From: Agathobaculum sp. Marseille-P7918
GTDB lineage: Bacteria > Bacillota > Clostridia > Oscillospirales > Butyricicoccaceae
Reading direction: 5' to 3'
NCBI RefSeq assembly: GCF_900625105.1
Contig: NZ_UYYD01000002.1
Location: 186,001-250,000 of the forward strand
Length of the DNA: 64,000 bases
Part shown: positions 8,528 to 16,286 of the stretch, piece by piece
Position numbering within the stretch: position 1 is the stretch's first letter
Layout: each line of letters starts with the position of its first letter
Notes under the pieces: model-generated
The model's input: only the letters and a program-made list of their open reading frames with translations
Databases searched by the model: none
What the model was told of the DNA's origin: nothing
Made by a program: the position numbers and the translations under genes

Positions 8528-10189
8528 TTATCCGAACCGGAACCAGAACCGCGGCCCGGCGGGGGTGTTCTCCGCGCCATAGGCGTAGCCGTGCAGGTCG
8601 AACACGGTTTTGGCGATCGACAGTCCCAGCCCGTCGCCTTTGGCCGTGCGCGCGGGGTCGGCCTGAAAATACGGCTCCCACAGGCGGGGCAGCGCCGCGG
8701 GTAGGATGGGCTCGCCCGTATTGACGACCGCGCACACGCCGCGCTCGATGCGCACCGTGATGCTGCCATCCGGCGGGGTGTGCTGCACCGCGTTTTCCAG
8801 GATCGCGTCCAGCGCGCGGGCCAGCAGCGCACGGTCGGCGTCGGCCTCGTCCGCGCCGTCTACCACGACCGACGTGTGCAGGCGGCTGTCCGGCGGAACG
8901 GCGGCATCCAGCCGCTCACGCGCGAGGGCGGAGAGAGACACCTTCTCGCGCCGCAGGGCCTTCGTGCCCGCCTCCAGCCGGGACAGCTCAAGCATGCGCC
9001 GCACGCTGCCGTCCATGCGCTGCGCCTGCTGCCGGATGACGTCCAGATAGTGTGTGCGCTTGTCCTGCGCCATGTCGTCCGAGAGCAGCTCGGCGGTCGC
9101 GGACAGGACGGACAGCGGCGTTTTCAGCTCGTGCGCGAGTGCGGCGGTCGTGTCGCGGCGCGCCTGCTCGACGCGCGCCTGCTTGCGCCACACGCGCAGC
9201 AGGGCGAAAGCGAGGATGGCGGACATGGCCAGCATCGCTGCCAACCCCATCCCATAAACCAGCCCCAGCTCGTCTATCGCTTCGCGCAGCGGATAGTACG
9301 ACCAGATGTAGACCACGGAATAATCCGTCGGCTCATAAGAAAAGCCATCCTGCCCGAGATAGCTGCCGACCTCCACGTAATAGTGGAAAATCGTATTATC
9401 ATCATCCCATGCGCCGATGATAAAGTTCATATTATCCACGCCCTCAGCCAGCGTCATCATGCGCGCACGCATCTGCGCCAATTCCGCAGAATCCCGCGCT
9501 TTGACGTAACCGGAAACACCGTCCTCCACATCAAACCCCGATAGGGTGAATCCATCCGGCGTGCCGCCCATATAACATTCAAACGGCTGGTCGTTCCAGA
9601 AAAGGCCGCTGGTGTCAATATCCGGCTGGCGTTCCATCAGCACGGTTTCGCCATCAAGCTCAGTCTCCATGATCCCGCCATCCTCCAGCACCTCGTATTT
9701 CACCGTAGTATAGGTCAGCCGGTACGGGATCAAAAAAGCGCCATCCTGCCAGCCCTGATAATGCAACACATATCCTATCCTGCCGGTGCTATTGCGCGTA
9801 ATCGGCTGGCTGCTTTCCTGCTCAAGCTCCACCAACCGGAACTGCTCCTCTTCCGTCAGCCAGCGTTCCAGATCAAGATACGTCGAGTCGAGGTTATAAT
9901 AATTGCCTGACGACGCAAGCAAGTTGCGGTCTTTATCGAAAATGCCGACCATCGCCAGCGGCCGCAAATCGGACCGATTGCATGTACGGTAGAGCGCCTT
10001 TGGCCAATCCAGAGACAGCTTCTCCCCCGGTTCGAGTAATGCCTGATCTCCCGCGCTCGTACGCGCCTCCTCCAGCTTGCGCTGCGCCGTCACATAGGTG
10101 AACAGTCCCATCACCGCCAGATAAAATGCCAAAAATCCTGCGCCCACGCGCCAAAAGAAACTCCAAAAATTCCTACGTTTGGTTTTCAT
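8528..10189 (-). CDS. Sensor histidine kinase (OmpR-partner type)
   Basis: This 553-residue membrane kinase has a first helix at about residues 10-32 and an extracytoplasmic sensor domain of about 250 residues. A second helix (LAAMLAMSAILAFALL) is followed by the dimerisation domain with the phospho-acceptor histidine in HELKTPLSVLS, and then the ATPase domain with N box LDAILENAVQHTPPDG and G box GDGLGLSIAKTV. The start at 10189 has GGAGG nine bases upstream and overlaps the end of the response regulator gene by 17 bases, so the pair is co-translated. The ligand is not identifiable. Confidence 0.93.
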   Translation of the reverse strand: MKTKRRNFWSFFWRVGAGFLAFYLAVMGLFTYVTAQRKLEEARTSAGDQALLEPGEKLSLDWPKALYRTCNRSDLRPLAMVGIFDKDRNLLASSGNYYNLDSTYLDLERWLTEEEQFRLVELEQESSQPITRNSTGRIGYVLHYQGWQDGAFLIPYRLTYTTVKYEVLEDGGIMETELDGETVLMERQPDIDTSGLFWNDQPFECYMGGTPDGFTLSGFDVEDGVSGYVKARDSAELAQMRARMMTLAEGVDNMNFIIGAWDDDNTIFHYYVEVGSYLGQDGFSYEPTDYSVVYIWSYYPLREAIDELGLVYGMGLAAMLAMSAILAFALLRVWRKQARVEQARRDTTAALAHELKTPLSVLSATAELLSDDMAQDKRTHYLDVIRQQAQRMDGSVRRMLELSRLEAGTKALRREKVSLSALARERLDAAVPPDSRLHTSVVVDGADEADADRALLARALDAILENAVQHTPPDGSITVRIERGVCAVVNTGEPILPAALPRLWEPYFQADPARTAKGDGLGLSIAKTVFDLHGYAYGAENTPAGPRFWFRFG

Positions 10190-10871
10190 CTCCATCCACC
10201 TCCAGTTTGTAGCCCTGCTTGACCACGGTCTTGATGCAGCCCGCGTGCGTGCCCAGCGCGCGCCGCAGCTTTTTGATATGGCTGTCCACGACGCGGTCGG
10301 TGCCGTCAAAATCCCACCCCCACGCGAGATTTAACAGCTCGTCACGCGTCAGCACGCGGTTTTTTCGCTCCATCAGCGCCCGCAGCAGCGCAAATTCCTT
10401 GGGCGGCAGCGCAACCGGCGCCCCGCCCGCCGTCACAGTGCCGCGCGCGGGATCGAGCGTAAGCGTCCCCGCCCGCAGCACGTCGTCCTGCGTCAGCCCT
10501 TTCGCGCGGCGCAGCAGCGCCTGCGCCTTGGCGTACAGCACCGCCAGCGAAAACGGCTTGACCACATAGTCGTCCGCGCCAAGGCCATAGCCGTGCAGCT
10601 TGTCCTGTTCGTCCTCCCGGGCGGTCACGAACAGGATGGGCACGTCGCCCCGCTGCCGCGCGGCGCGGCACAGCGCAAAGCCGTCCGTCCCCGGCAGCAT
10701 CACGTCGAGCAGCAGCAGGTCGAACGCGCGCTGCTCGATCCGTGCAAGCGCGGTGTCACCGTCCGCGGCCGTCTCCACCCGAAGCGCGCCGCCGCTTTTC
10801 TCCGCGAAATAATCCGCCACCACCTCGCGCATGGCGGGCTCGTCCTCGGCCAGTAAAATCGTGTAGCCCAC
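10173..10871 (-). CDS. OmpR-family response regulator
   Basis: This 232-residue regulator has a receiver domain (ILLAEDEPAM with the acidic pocket; phospho-acceptor Asp in LLLLDVMLPGTDGF; switch Lys in DDYVVKPF) and a winged-helix DNA-binding domain ending in VVKQGYKLEVD. I favour the GTG start at 10871, preceded by GGGGGATG, because the extra N-terminal residues of the longer frame have no family match. A TATACT -10 box with a weak -35 lies about 25 bases upstream (10896-10901). It forms a two-component system with the overlapping kinase gene. Confidence 0.92.
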   Translation of the reverse strand: MGYTILLAEDEPAMREVVADYFAEKSGGALRVETAADGDTALARIEQRAFDLLLLDVMLPGTDGFALCRAARQRGDVPILFVTAREDEQDKLHGYGLGADDYVVKPFSLAVLYAKAQALLRRAKGLTQDDVLRAGTLTLDPARGTVTAGGAPVALPPKEFALLRALMERKNRVLTRDELLNLAWGWDFDGTDRVVDSHIKKLRRALGTHAGCIKTVVKQGYKLEVDGDENQT

Positions 10872-10997
10872 GCTGCATCCCCCCTTTGTGCTTCCAGTAT
10901 AACACGCCCCTATGCCCTTTTGATGACGTGCCGGACGGTTTGCAGAAATTTCCGATTCGGCCGGTAAAATTTCTGACAAAGAAAATGAAAAAACCTG

Positions 10998-11026
10998 TTG
11001 ACAAAATCCGCAATCGTTGGTATACT
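10998..11026 (+). promoter_or_regulatory. Sigma-A promoter of the tRNA operon
   Basis: TTGACA and TATACT are separated by exactly 17 bases, a near-consensus promoter. Transcription would start around 11033, about 15 bases before the first tRNA. It is the only clear promoter before the five tRNA genes. Confidence 0.88.
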
Positions 11027-11047
11027 ATTTAAGCGTCAGAAAAACCC

Positions 11048-11121
11048 GCGGGTGTAGTTCAATGGTAGAATGTCAGCCTTCCAAGCTGAACACGTGGGTT
11101 CGATTCCCATCACCCGCTCCA
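11048..11121 (+). tRNA. tRNA-Gly (TCC)
   Basis: The 74-base cloverleaf has acceptor stem GCGGGTG/CACCCGC and anticodon arm TCAGC-CTTCCAA-GCTGA with anticodon TCC. The T arm is GTGGG-TTCGATT-CCCAT and CCA is encoded. It is the first gene of the tRNA operon. Confidence 0.97.
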
Positions 11122-11153
11122 TACTTTTAGGCACGGGTTGCCGGAATTGATAT

Positions 11154-11230
11154 GCGCCAGTAGCTCAGCCGGATAGAGCAACTGCCTTCTAAGCAGTAGG
11201 CCGGGGGTTCGAATCCCTCCTGGCGTGCCA
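11154..11230 (+). tRNA. tRNA-Arg (TCT)
   Basis: The 77-base cloverleaf has acceptor stem GCGCCAG/CTGGCGT (one G-T pair) and anticodon arm ACTGC-CTTCTAA-GCAGT with anticodon TCT. CCA is encoded. The last 21 bases are repeated exactly 116 bases downstream, at the end of the structured insert that follows this gene. Confidence 0.97.
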
Positions 11231-11346
11231 AGATTTTTTCGCAGGCATGGCTAGGGATTCGAAAGGCGGCTCTTACAAACAATCCTGTGGATTGTTTGAA
11301 CCGCCGTGGCTTTTCCGCAGAAAAGCGAATCCCTCCTGGCGTGCCA
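11231..11346 (+). repeat. tRNA-tail-duplicating structured element, copy A
   Basis: This 116-bp insert directly follows tRNA-Arg and ends (11326-11346) with a perfect 21-bp copy of that tRNA's own 3' end, including CCA. Its core shares two exact blocks with copy B: GGATTCGAAAGGCGGCTCTT (11255-11274) and a 34-base block at 11299-11332. Between them lies a 24-base hairpin (CAAACAATCC-TGT-GGATTGTTTG) whose sequence differs completely from copy B. Predicted stems are GGATTCG/CGAATCC, GGCGG/CCGCC and GCTTTTC-CGCA-GAAAAGC. No protein is encoded; short open frames here are not real genes. Confidence 0.85.
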
Positions 11347-11371
11347 ACTTTCCGCTGGCGAAATAGAATAT

Positions 11372-11449
11372 GGTGGGTATAGCTCAGTTGGTTAGAGCAT
11401 CGGATTGTGGTTCCGAGGGTCGAGGGTTCGAGTCCCTTTACCCACCCCA
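11372..11449 (+). tRNA. tRNA-His (GTG)
   Basis: The acceptor stem is GTGGGTA/TACCCAC, preceded by the extra G-1 typical of tRNA-His facing discriminator C. The anticodon arm TCGGA-TTGTGGT-TCCGA has anticodon GTG. CCA is encoded. No structured insert follows this gene. Confidence 0.97.
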
Positions 11450-11454
11450 TATAA

Positions 11455-11497
11455 ACCCTATGACGCGCTGCCTATCGCAGCGCGTTATGCTTAGGGT
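11455..11497 (+). other. Long hairpin between tRNA-His and tRNA-Gln
   Basis: TGACGCGCTGC (11461-11471) pairs with GCAGCGCGTTA (11477-11487) over a 5-base loop, and ACCCTA/TAGGGT extends the base of the stem. There is no T tract after it, so it is more likely a processing or stability element in the tRNA precursor than a terminator. Confidence 0.6.
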
Positions 11498-11525
11498 ACG
11501 GTCTGTCGTTTGATTCAACGGATAC

Positions 11526-11600
11526 AGGGGCGTCGCCAAGCGGTAAGGCATCGGCCTTTGACGCCGACATTCGCTGGTTCGAATCCAGCCGTCCCTGCCA
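11526..11600 (+). tRNA. tRNA-Gln (TTG)
   Basis: The 75-base cloverleaf has acceptor stem AGGGGCG/CGTCCCT (one G-T pair), discriminator G and encoded CCA. The anticodon arm TCGGC-CTTTGAC-GCCGA has anticodon TTG. Its last 21 bases are repeated exactly 103 bases downstream. Confidence 0.97.
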
Positions 11601-11703
11601 TTTTTTCCATTGGATTCGAAAGGCGGCTCTTGGCAAGATGCCGGCGGCATGTTGCAACCGCCGTGGCTTTTCCGCAGAAAAGCGAATCCAGCCGTCCCTG
11701 CCA
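11601..11703 (+). repeat. tRNA-tail-duplicating structured element, copy B
   Basis: This 103-bp insert directly follows tRNA-Gln and ends (11683-11703) with a perfect 21-bp copy of the tRNA-Gln 3' end. The conserved blocks are at 11612-11631 and 11656-11689, identical to copy A. The 24-base variable hairpin is GCAAGATGCC-GGC-GGCATGTTGC, pairing at 9 of 10 positions despite having no sequence similarity to the hairpin of copy A. Orientation relative to the tRNA is the same in both copies. Confidence 0.85.
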
Positions 11704-11726
11704 CTTTTCTTCGCACAATTTCATAT

Positions 11727-11802
11727 GACCCAGTAGCTCAGTCGGCAGAGCACCTGCCTTTTAAGCAGGGTGTCCGGGGTTCGAATCCCCGCTGGGTCAC
11801 CA
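11727..11802 (+). tRNA. tRNA-Lys (TTT)
   Basis: The 76-base cloverleaf has acceptor stem GACCCAG/CTGGGTC, discriminator A and encoded CCA. The anticodon arm CCTGC-CTTTTAA-GCAGG has anticodon TTT. It is the last gene of the tRNA operon and is followed at once by a terminator. Confidence 0.97.
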
Positions 11803-11841
11803 AAGCGAACCCGTCACGAAAGTGACGGGTTCGCTTTTTTT
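11803..11841 (+). terminator. Terminator of the tRNA operon
   Basis: AGCGAACCCGTCAC-GAAA-GTGACGGGTTCGCT is a 14-bp perfect stem with a GAAA tetraloop and a run of seven T. It starts right after the tRNA-Lys CCA. Confidence 0.95.
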
Positions 11842-11867
11842 ACTTCTCCATCCAAAGGAGGCGCCCT

Positions 11868-11963
11868 ATGCTGTACAACATCATCTGGTGGGCCAAAACC
11901 ATTTTTATCTGCGCCGTGCTGCTGTTTGTGGTCGGCGTAATCCACGGCTCCCGCAAACAGTGA
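11868..11963 (+). CDS. 31-residue single-helix membrane microprotein
   Basis: A short frame begins MLYNIIWWAKTIFICAVLL and ends VIHGSRKQ, giving one hydrophobic helix with a basic C-terminal tail. AAAGGAGG (11854-11861) lies six bases before the ATG, which is strong support for translation. It sits just after the tRNA terminator and 285 bases before the FtsX-like permease. I do not recognise a family. It may be an accessory subunit of a membrane complex or a stand-alone stress microprotein. Confidence 0.6.
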   Translation: MLYNIIWWAKTIFICAVLLFVVGVIHGSRKQ

Positions 11964-12248
11964 ACCGCATGCAAGCGCCACGCCTTTGCATCCCCGCAAG
12001 GCGACGCATGCAAAACAAACAAATGTTTTCTTTGCTGCACAATCCAAGGGAAAATACAGCACTTTCCGGCATAGAAATTCCCAAAAATATTTTGTCGATC
12101 CTGTCTCTATACCGCCCGCGCGCCAACTGGTACAATGAACACAGAAGCATCCGAAACGCCGGGACGATTCCCGTTTCGGGCTGTCCGAACGAAACGTCCG
12201 GCCGGGCCCCGTTCCGCTTTTGCCGTCTGTTTCAAAGGAGGTTGTCAC

Positions 12249-13811
12249 ATGGGAAAGCGGACTTCCCTTTACCTCAGGCGCAACGCCAAACGCAGCATAC
12301 TGCTGTTTTTGCTGCTGTTTGTCATTTCGTTCAGCCTTGCCATCGGCGTTACCGTATGGAACAGCATCGGCGCGGTCACCAAAGAGGTGCAGAACAGACT
12401 GGGGACGAGCTTTGTCTGCAAAATACTGCCTTTGGATTCGGAAAATACAGAGTATTATCAAATGGTATTGTCGCGGGACGGCTCCATGAAGAAAACGTAT
12501 ACCGGCGCCGTGCTCAACCATGAGTTGGCAGAAAAGGTGATGCAGCTGGACGGCGTGACCGCGTACAACGGCGAACTGAAGCAGTATGTGGTCGTGGACA
12601 ACATCAAGCTCTATCCCGGCGCGGCGGCGAACCGCTATCAATATTACACATCGGACCCGGAGCGGAAGGCATACAAAGCCGCCGATGTCGAGTGGGGCGG
12701 CCTGGTGAGCAGTGAGCTGAACGCAGCGCAAACCGCGATATACAGCAATACCGAGACGGCACTGAACGACAAATTCCGCACCGGCGCGTTCGAACTGGTG
12801 TCCGGCCGGCATATTACGGCGCATGACAGGCAGAAAGTTCTGATTTCCGACGAACTCGCAGCGCAGAATGACCTTCAGCTCGGGGATACGATTCAGATCA
12901 GCATGCGCAACCAGCAGCTTGGTTGGTATGATTTGAGAAAATACGATCCCACGAAGGTGCTTGCGGAGTGGGAACTCGAGATCGTCGGTATTTTCCATGT
13001 CAATGGGTATCAGCCGACCGGCGAAAATGTGCATGAGTACAATATCACCTATAACTGGCTGATGGCAGATGAAGATACGGTATCGCAGATCAAAACTGCG
13101 TGGGATGAAAACTATTATGAAGATTATATCGGCGATTTTTCCTACTATAATCTCACTGTTTTTGTGGATGATCCATCCCATCTCGCAGAAATTGTAAAAC
13201 AGGCAAAGCAACTAAAATTCCCGGATTCGGACTATTGCGCCATATCGTTGGACGACACCATGTACAAATCCACCGTCGATCCGCTCCATTCCATCCGGAA
13301 CATGGTTGCGGGCTTGGTGGGCGCAATCGTCGCAGGCTGCATGATCGTGCTGCTGATCGTGTTCACCATGTGGGTGCGCAGCCGCCGGCAGGAGGTCGCG
13401 ATTTACTTATCGCTGGGCTTCAGCAAGGCGAAAATCCTCGGCCAGTTCGTGCTGGAAGCGGTGATCGTGGCGGCGCTGGCGCTTTTGGTCGCGCTGCCGG
13501 CAAGCATACCGAGTGCCAACGCGATCGGCAATCAGATGCTTGCCTCGACCATCCAAGCAGCGCAGCCGCAGGCAAAGGAATATACCGAAGAGGAAATCTA
13601 CAACGCGGCGATGAGCGGCAAAATGTCCGAGCTGTTCGCCTGTGAAAGCGGCAGCTACGGCGGGCCGGAGCACATCGACTTTTCGTTCGGCTTTATCCCA
13701 CTGCTGGCGCTCGCGGGGCTCGAACTGCTGCTGATCGTGATCGCGATCTGCAAGGGCGGTTGGTTCATTTTCCAATTGCAGCCACGGCAGATCCTGACGG
13801 CTTTGCGATAG
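12249..13811 (+). CDS. FtsX-like ABC transporter permease without ATPase partner
   Basis: This 520-residue protein has an N-terminal membrane helix (SILLFLLLFVISFSLAIGV) and a large MacB-like periplasmic domain (residues about 40-350). Three C-terminal helices follow (GAIVAGCMIVLLIVFTMWV, ILGQFVLEAVIVAALALL, PLLALAGLELLLIVIAI). This is the FtsX/MacB permease topology, used for lipoprotein, peptide or cell-wall signalling export. The start at 12249 follows AAAGGAGG; the frame upstream has no start support. No ATP-binding gene is adjacent, so the ATPase must be encoded elsewhere or the protein acts alone. Confidence 0.85.
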   Translation: MGKRTSLYLRRNAKRSILLFLLLFVISFSLAIGVTVWNSIGAVTKEVQNRLGTSFVCKILPLDSENTEYYQMVLSRDGSMKKTYTGAVLNHELAEKVMQLDGVTAYNGELKQYVVVDNIKLYPGAAANRYQYYTSDPERKAYKAADVEWGGLVSSELNAAQTAIYSNTETALNDKFRTGAFELVSGRHITAHDRQKVLISDELAAQNDLQLGDTIQISMRNQQLGWYDLRKYDPTKVLAEWELEIVGIFHVNGYQPTGENVHEYNITYNWLMADEDTVSQIKTAWDENYYEDYIGDFSYYNLTVFVDDPSHLAEIVKQAKQLKFPDSDYCAISLDDTMYKSTVDPLHSIRNMVAGLVGAIVAGCMIVLLIVFTMWVRSRRQEVAIYLSLGFSKAKILGQFVLEAVIVAALALLVALPASIPSANAIGNQMLASTIQAAQPQAKEYTEEEIYNAAMSGKMSELFACESGSYGGPEHIDFSFGFIPLLALAGLELLLIVIAICKGGWFIFQLQPRQILTALR

Positions 13812-13865
13812 CGCGGGCGTTCCGCTGTTCAGCGCAGCCGGCCTTCCCTTCCGCCGGCGAAACAC

Positions 13866-13904
13866 AAAAAAGTCTGCAAGGCAGGTTGCCTTGCAGACTT
13901 TTTC
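13866..13904. terminator. Bidirectional terminator between permease and TSUP gene
   Basis: AAAAAGTCTGCAAGGCA-GGT-TGCCTTGCAGACTTTTT forms a 17-bp stem with A and T tracts on either side. It closes the FtsX-like gene from the left and the 16-kb sulfatase island from the right. Confidence 0.95.
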
Positions 13905-13927
13905 TATCCCGCGCTCCACGGCCGCAT

Positions 13928-14713
13928 TCAGAAAAAGAACGAATAGATATTGTAGCAGCTGATCGCCATGACCAGCACCATGGAAGCCTCAAACAGCCGC
14001 GTGGCGCGCTGCTCGCTCAGCCGCTTGTTGATCCGGCCGCCGACCTCGCCGCCGACCACGCCGCACAGCACCATGCCGGCCAGCAACCACACGGAAAGCG
14101 CCGGAATGCCGTCGCCCAATGCCGTGGCCAAAATGCCGACCGACTGGCTGATCAAAATGACATACAAGCTGTTCTGCGCGGCCACCTTGGTGGACATGGA
14201 GAAAAAGAAATACAATACCGCCATGTTGAACGGTCCGCCGCCGATGCCCAGAAACGTGCCCAGCATCCCGAGACCTAGGCCGATCAGGATGCAGGCCGGC
14301 TTGCTGCGCACCTGCAGCATGTGCAGCCGGCTTTTGTTGACCGTATACAGCAGCGTGGCGAACGTCGCCGCCAGCAGCAGCCCCGCCTGCACGCCGCCCG
14401 CGGTGTTCGCATCCGCAAACAACCCCGCCACCGCGGAAAACAGCTGCTTGCCGAACAGGCCGCCCGCCGCCGCGCCGATGGCCAGCGGCGTGGAAACCGC
14501 AAGGTCGATCTGGGAATCCCGCTTGACCATGGATTTACCAACCGACCAGCAGGTCATGCCGATGACCGTGCAGCCGGACAGGAAATTGATCGCCGCCACC
14601 TGCATCACGCCGGTCGCGTCCAGCACCGGCTTGATGATCACACCGCCGCCCATACCGCAGATCTTGCCGATGATGCAGGCCAGAAAAGCGGTCAGAAAAC
14701 AGATCACATACAT
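13928..14713 (-). CDS. TauE/SafE (TSUP) family anion exporter
   Basis: This 261-residue membrane protein has about eight hydrophobic helices and the family hallmark GKICGMGGGVIIKPVLD near the N terminus, with a second, half-repeat motif LGIGGGPFNMAVL near residue 175. TSUP proteins move sulfite, sulfoacetate, thiosulfate or other small organosulfur anions. It is the last gene of the sulfatase island, 49 bases after a sulfatase, so export of sulfate or sulfite released inside the cell is the natural inference. A family role in uptake cannot be excluded. Confidence 0.88.
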   Translation of the reverse strand: MYVICFLTAFLACIIGKICGMGGGVIIKPVLDATGVMQVAAINFLSGCTVIGMTCWSVGKSMVKRDSQIDLAVSTPLAIGAAAGGLFGKQLFSAVAGLFADANTAGGVQAGLLLAATFATLLYTVNKSRLHMLQVRSKPACILIGLGLGMLGTFLGIGGGPFNMAVLYFFFSMSTKVAAQNSLYVILISQSVGILATALGDGIPALSVWLLAGMVLCGVVGGEVGGRINKRLSEQRATRLFEASMVLVMAISCYNIYSFFF

Positions 14714-14762
14714 GCGATCCCACCCTCATTTCTCTCGGCCGTTCTCCCGAACCGCCATTTTT

Positions 14763-16274
14763 TTAACCGCGCGGCGGCGTCAGCCCCAGCCGCTCGAACT
14801 GCTCGGCCGGACTGTCATGCCGCGCCATGGCCTGCGCCAGCTTGCCGCACATCATGCGCTCAATCTCCGGATCGTCCAGCGGATGCTCCTGCTGCGGATC
14901 GGTTTGCAGATCGAACAGCAGATTATGCCCCACGATCTCATACCGCTCGGCAAAATTCTGCGAATCATTGGCAAAGCGCGTGATCGTGTTGGGGATGCGG
15001 AACACCGGATAGTCCGTATAGGACAGAAACGGCCCGGCCGTGATCTGCGACACGTCGGTTAAGTGGTCGAAGTCCCAGTAATGGCAGATCGTGCTCGGCA
15101 TCGCCGTATACAGGTTGAGCGGCCGGTTATCCTCGCGCACCGCCGAACGGAAGTAGGTATAGCGCCCGTCACAGATGTTGACCTGCCGGCCGAACACACC
15201 GTAAATGACCGACTCGTGGATGCGGTCGCACTCGCCCCGCATGAGCGGCAGCAGACTTGCCCCGTGCAGCGGATAGCGGCAGTCCTTCTGCCCGATGCCG
15301 AAGAAATCCAGAATGGTCGGCATCAGGTCGATGTTCTGCGTCAGCGCCGCGCAGCGTGTCGGGCCGGTCATGCCCGGCGTCCAGACCATCATCGGGATCT
15401 GGTAGATCTCGTTGTAGCAGGGCATGTAGTTTTTCGCCAGAAAGCCCTTTTCGCCCAGCATGTGGCCGTGGTCGGTGGTCAGGACGACCATCGTGTCCTC
15501 CCACAGGTCGTGCTTGTCCAGCACGTCCAGCAGGCGGCCCAGCCAGCGGTCGCTCATGGTCACAAGCGTCGCGTACCGGCGGCGCAGATGCTCGATCGCC
15601 TCCGCGGTCGCCTGCTCGCTGCCCGCGTATTCCGGCCAGTAATAGAGCTTGTCTTTGTAGTCGTCCGGGTACTCCGCCGCGTCCTCGTCCGGGAAGTCGA
15701 ACGGCTCGTGCGGGTCAAACGAATCGACCAGCAAAAACCAGTTGTCGTCCGCGTGGTGCTCTTCCACCCAATCCGCCGCATGGTGCAGCGTTTTGGGCGA
15801 GGGGTATTCAGACTCGTCCGTAAAGCGCGCGCGGTTGCGCACATACTGCGCCTCGTCCTGCCCGTAATGCGGCCGCTCGGGCATCTTGCCGAGGTTGGAC
15901 GCCCACACGTCGGTCTCCTGCCCGCGGAAAAACTCCCACGAATCGAACACCGCATGGTAATTCTCGCCGCCCAGATGGAAATAGTGGAAATGGTCGGTCG
16001 CCAGATGGCTGAAATACCCGTTGCGGTGCAGCACATCGGGCAGCGTGCAGTCAAACGGCTGCACGGGCGCCCAGTTGCGCTCGAGGAAGTCGATGCGGCC
16101 GGTCAGCAGGTCGTGCCGCGCGGGCATGCAGGGCGCCGAGCCGACAAAGTGGTTGTCAAACACGCAGCTGCGCGCCGCCAGGCGGTCCATGTTAGGCGTG
16201 CGTACCCAAGTGTTGCCGTAGGCGGGCAGAAAGCGGCGGTTGAGGCTGTCCATCAGCACAACGATGGTTTTCAT
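14763..16274 (-). CDS. Cys-type sulfatase (S1 family), cytoplasmic
   Basis: This 503-residue alkaline-phosphatase-fold hydrolase has the sulfatase signature SAPCMPARHDLLTGR. The cysteine of C-x-P-x-R must be oxidised to formylglycine, here presumably by the anSME encoded at 29015-30139. The protein begins directly with the first core strand (MKTIVVLMDSLNRRFLPAYG) and has no signal peptide, so it should act in the cytoplasm. The usual Asp-Asp metal pair is Asp-Ser here. The second metal site is VVLTTDHGHMLGEKG. It is closely related to the sulfatases at 25764 and 27308. The substrate is unknown; a sulfate ester is likely. Confidence 0.9.
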   Translation of the reverse strand: MKTIVVLMDSLNRRFLPAYGNTWVRTPNMDRLAARSCVFDNHFVGSAPCMPARHDLLTGRIDFLERNWAPVQPFDCTLPDVLHRNGYFSHLATDHFHYFHLGGENYHAVFDSWEFFRGQETDVWASNLGKMPERPHYGQDEAQYVRNRARFTDESEYPSPKTLHHAADWVEEHHADDNWFLLVDSFDPHEPFDFPDEDAAEYPDDYKDKLYYWPEYAGSEQATAEAIEHLRRRYATLVTMSDRWLGRLLDVLDKHDLWEDTMVVLTTDHGHMLGEKGFLAKNYMPCYNEIYQIPMMVWTPGMTGPTRCAALTQNIDLMPTILDFFGIGQKDCRYPLHGASLLPLMRGECDRIHESVIYGVFGRQVNICDGRYTYFRSAVREDNRPLNLYTAMPSTICHYWDFDHLTDVSQITAGPFLSYTDYPVFRIPNTITRFANDSQNFAERYEIVGHNLLFDLQTDPQQEHPLDDPEIERMMCGKLAQAMARHDSPAEQFERLGLTPPRG

Positions 16275-16286
16275 CTTGCGTCCCCC

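Noticed and set aside
11127-11728. Short open frames over the tRNA cluster
   Set aside because: They run through tRNA genes and the structured element. The apparent shared peptide (FLRKSHGG-like) is only a translation of the conserved RNA block.
11041-11841. Integrated prophage or genomic island at the tRNA cluster
   Set aside because: The tRNA tail duplications flank only about 100 bp each, and no integrase, phage or plasmid gene lies near.
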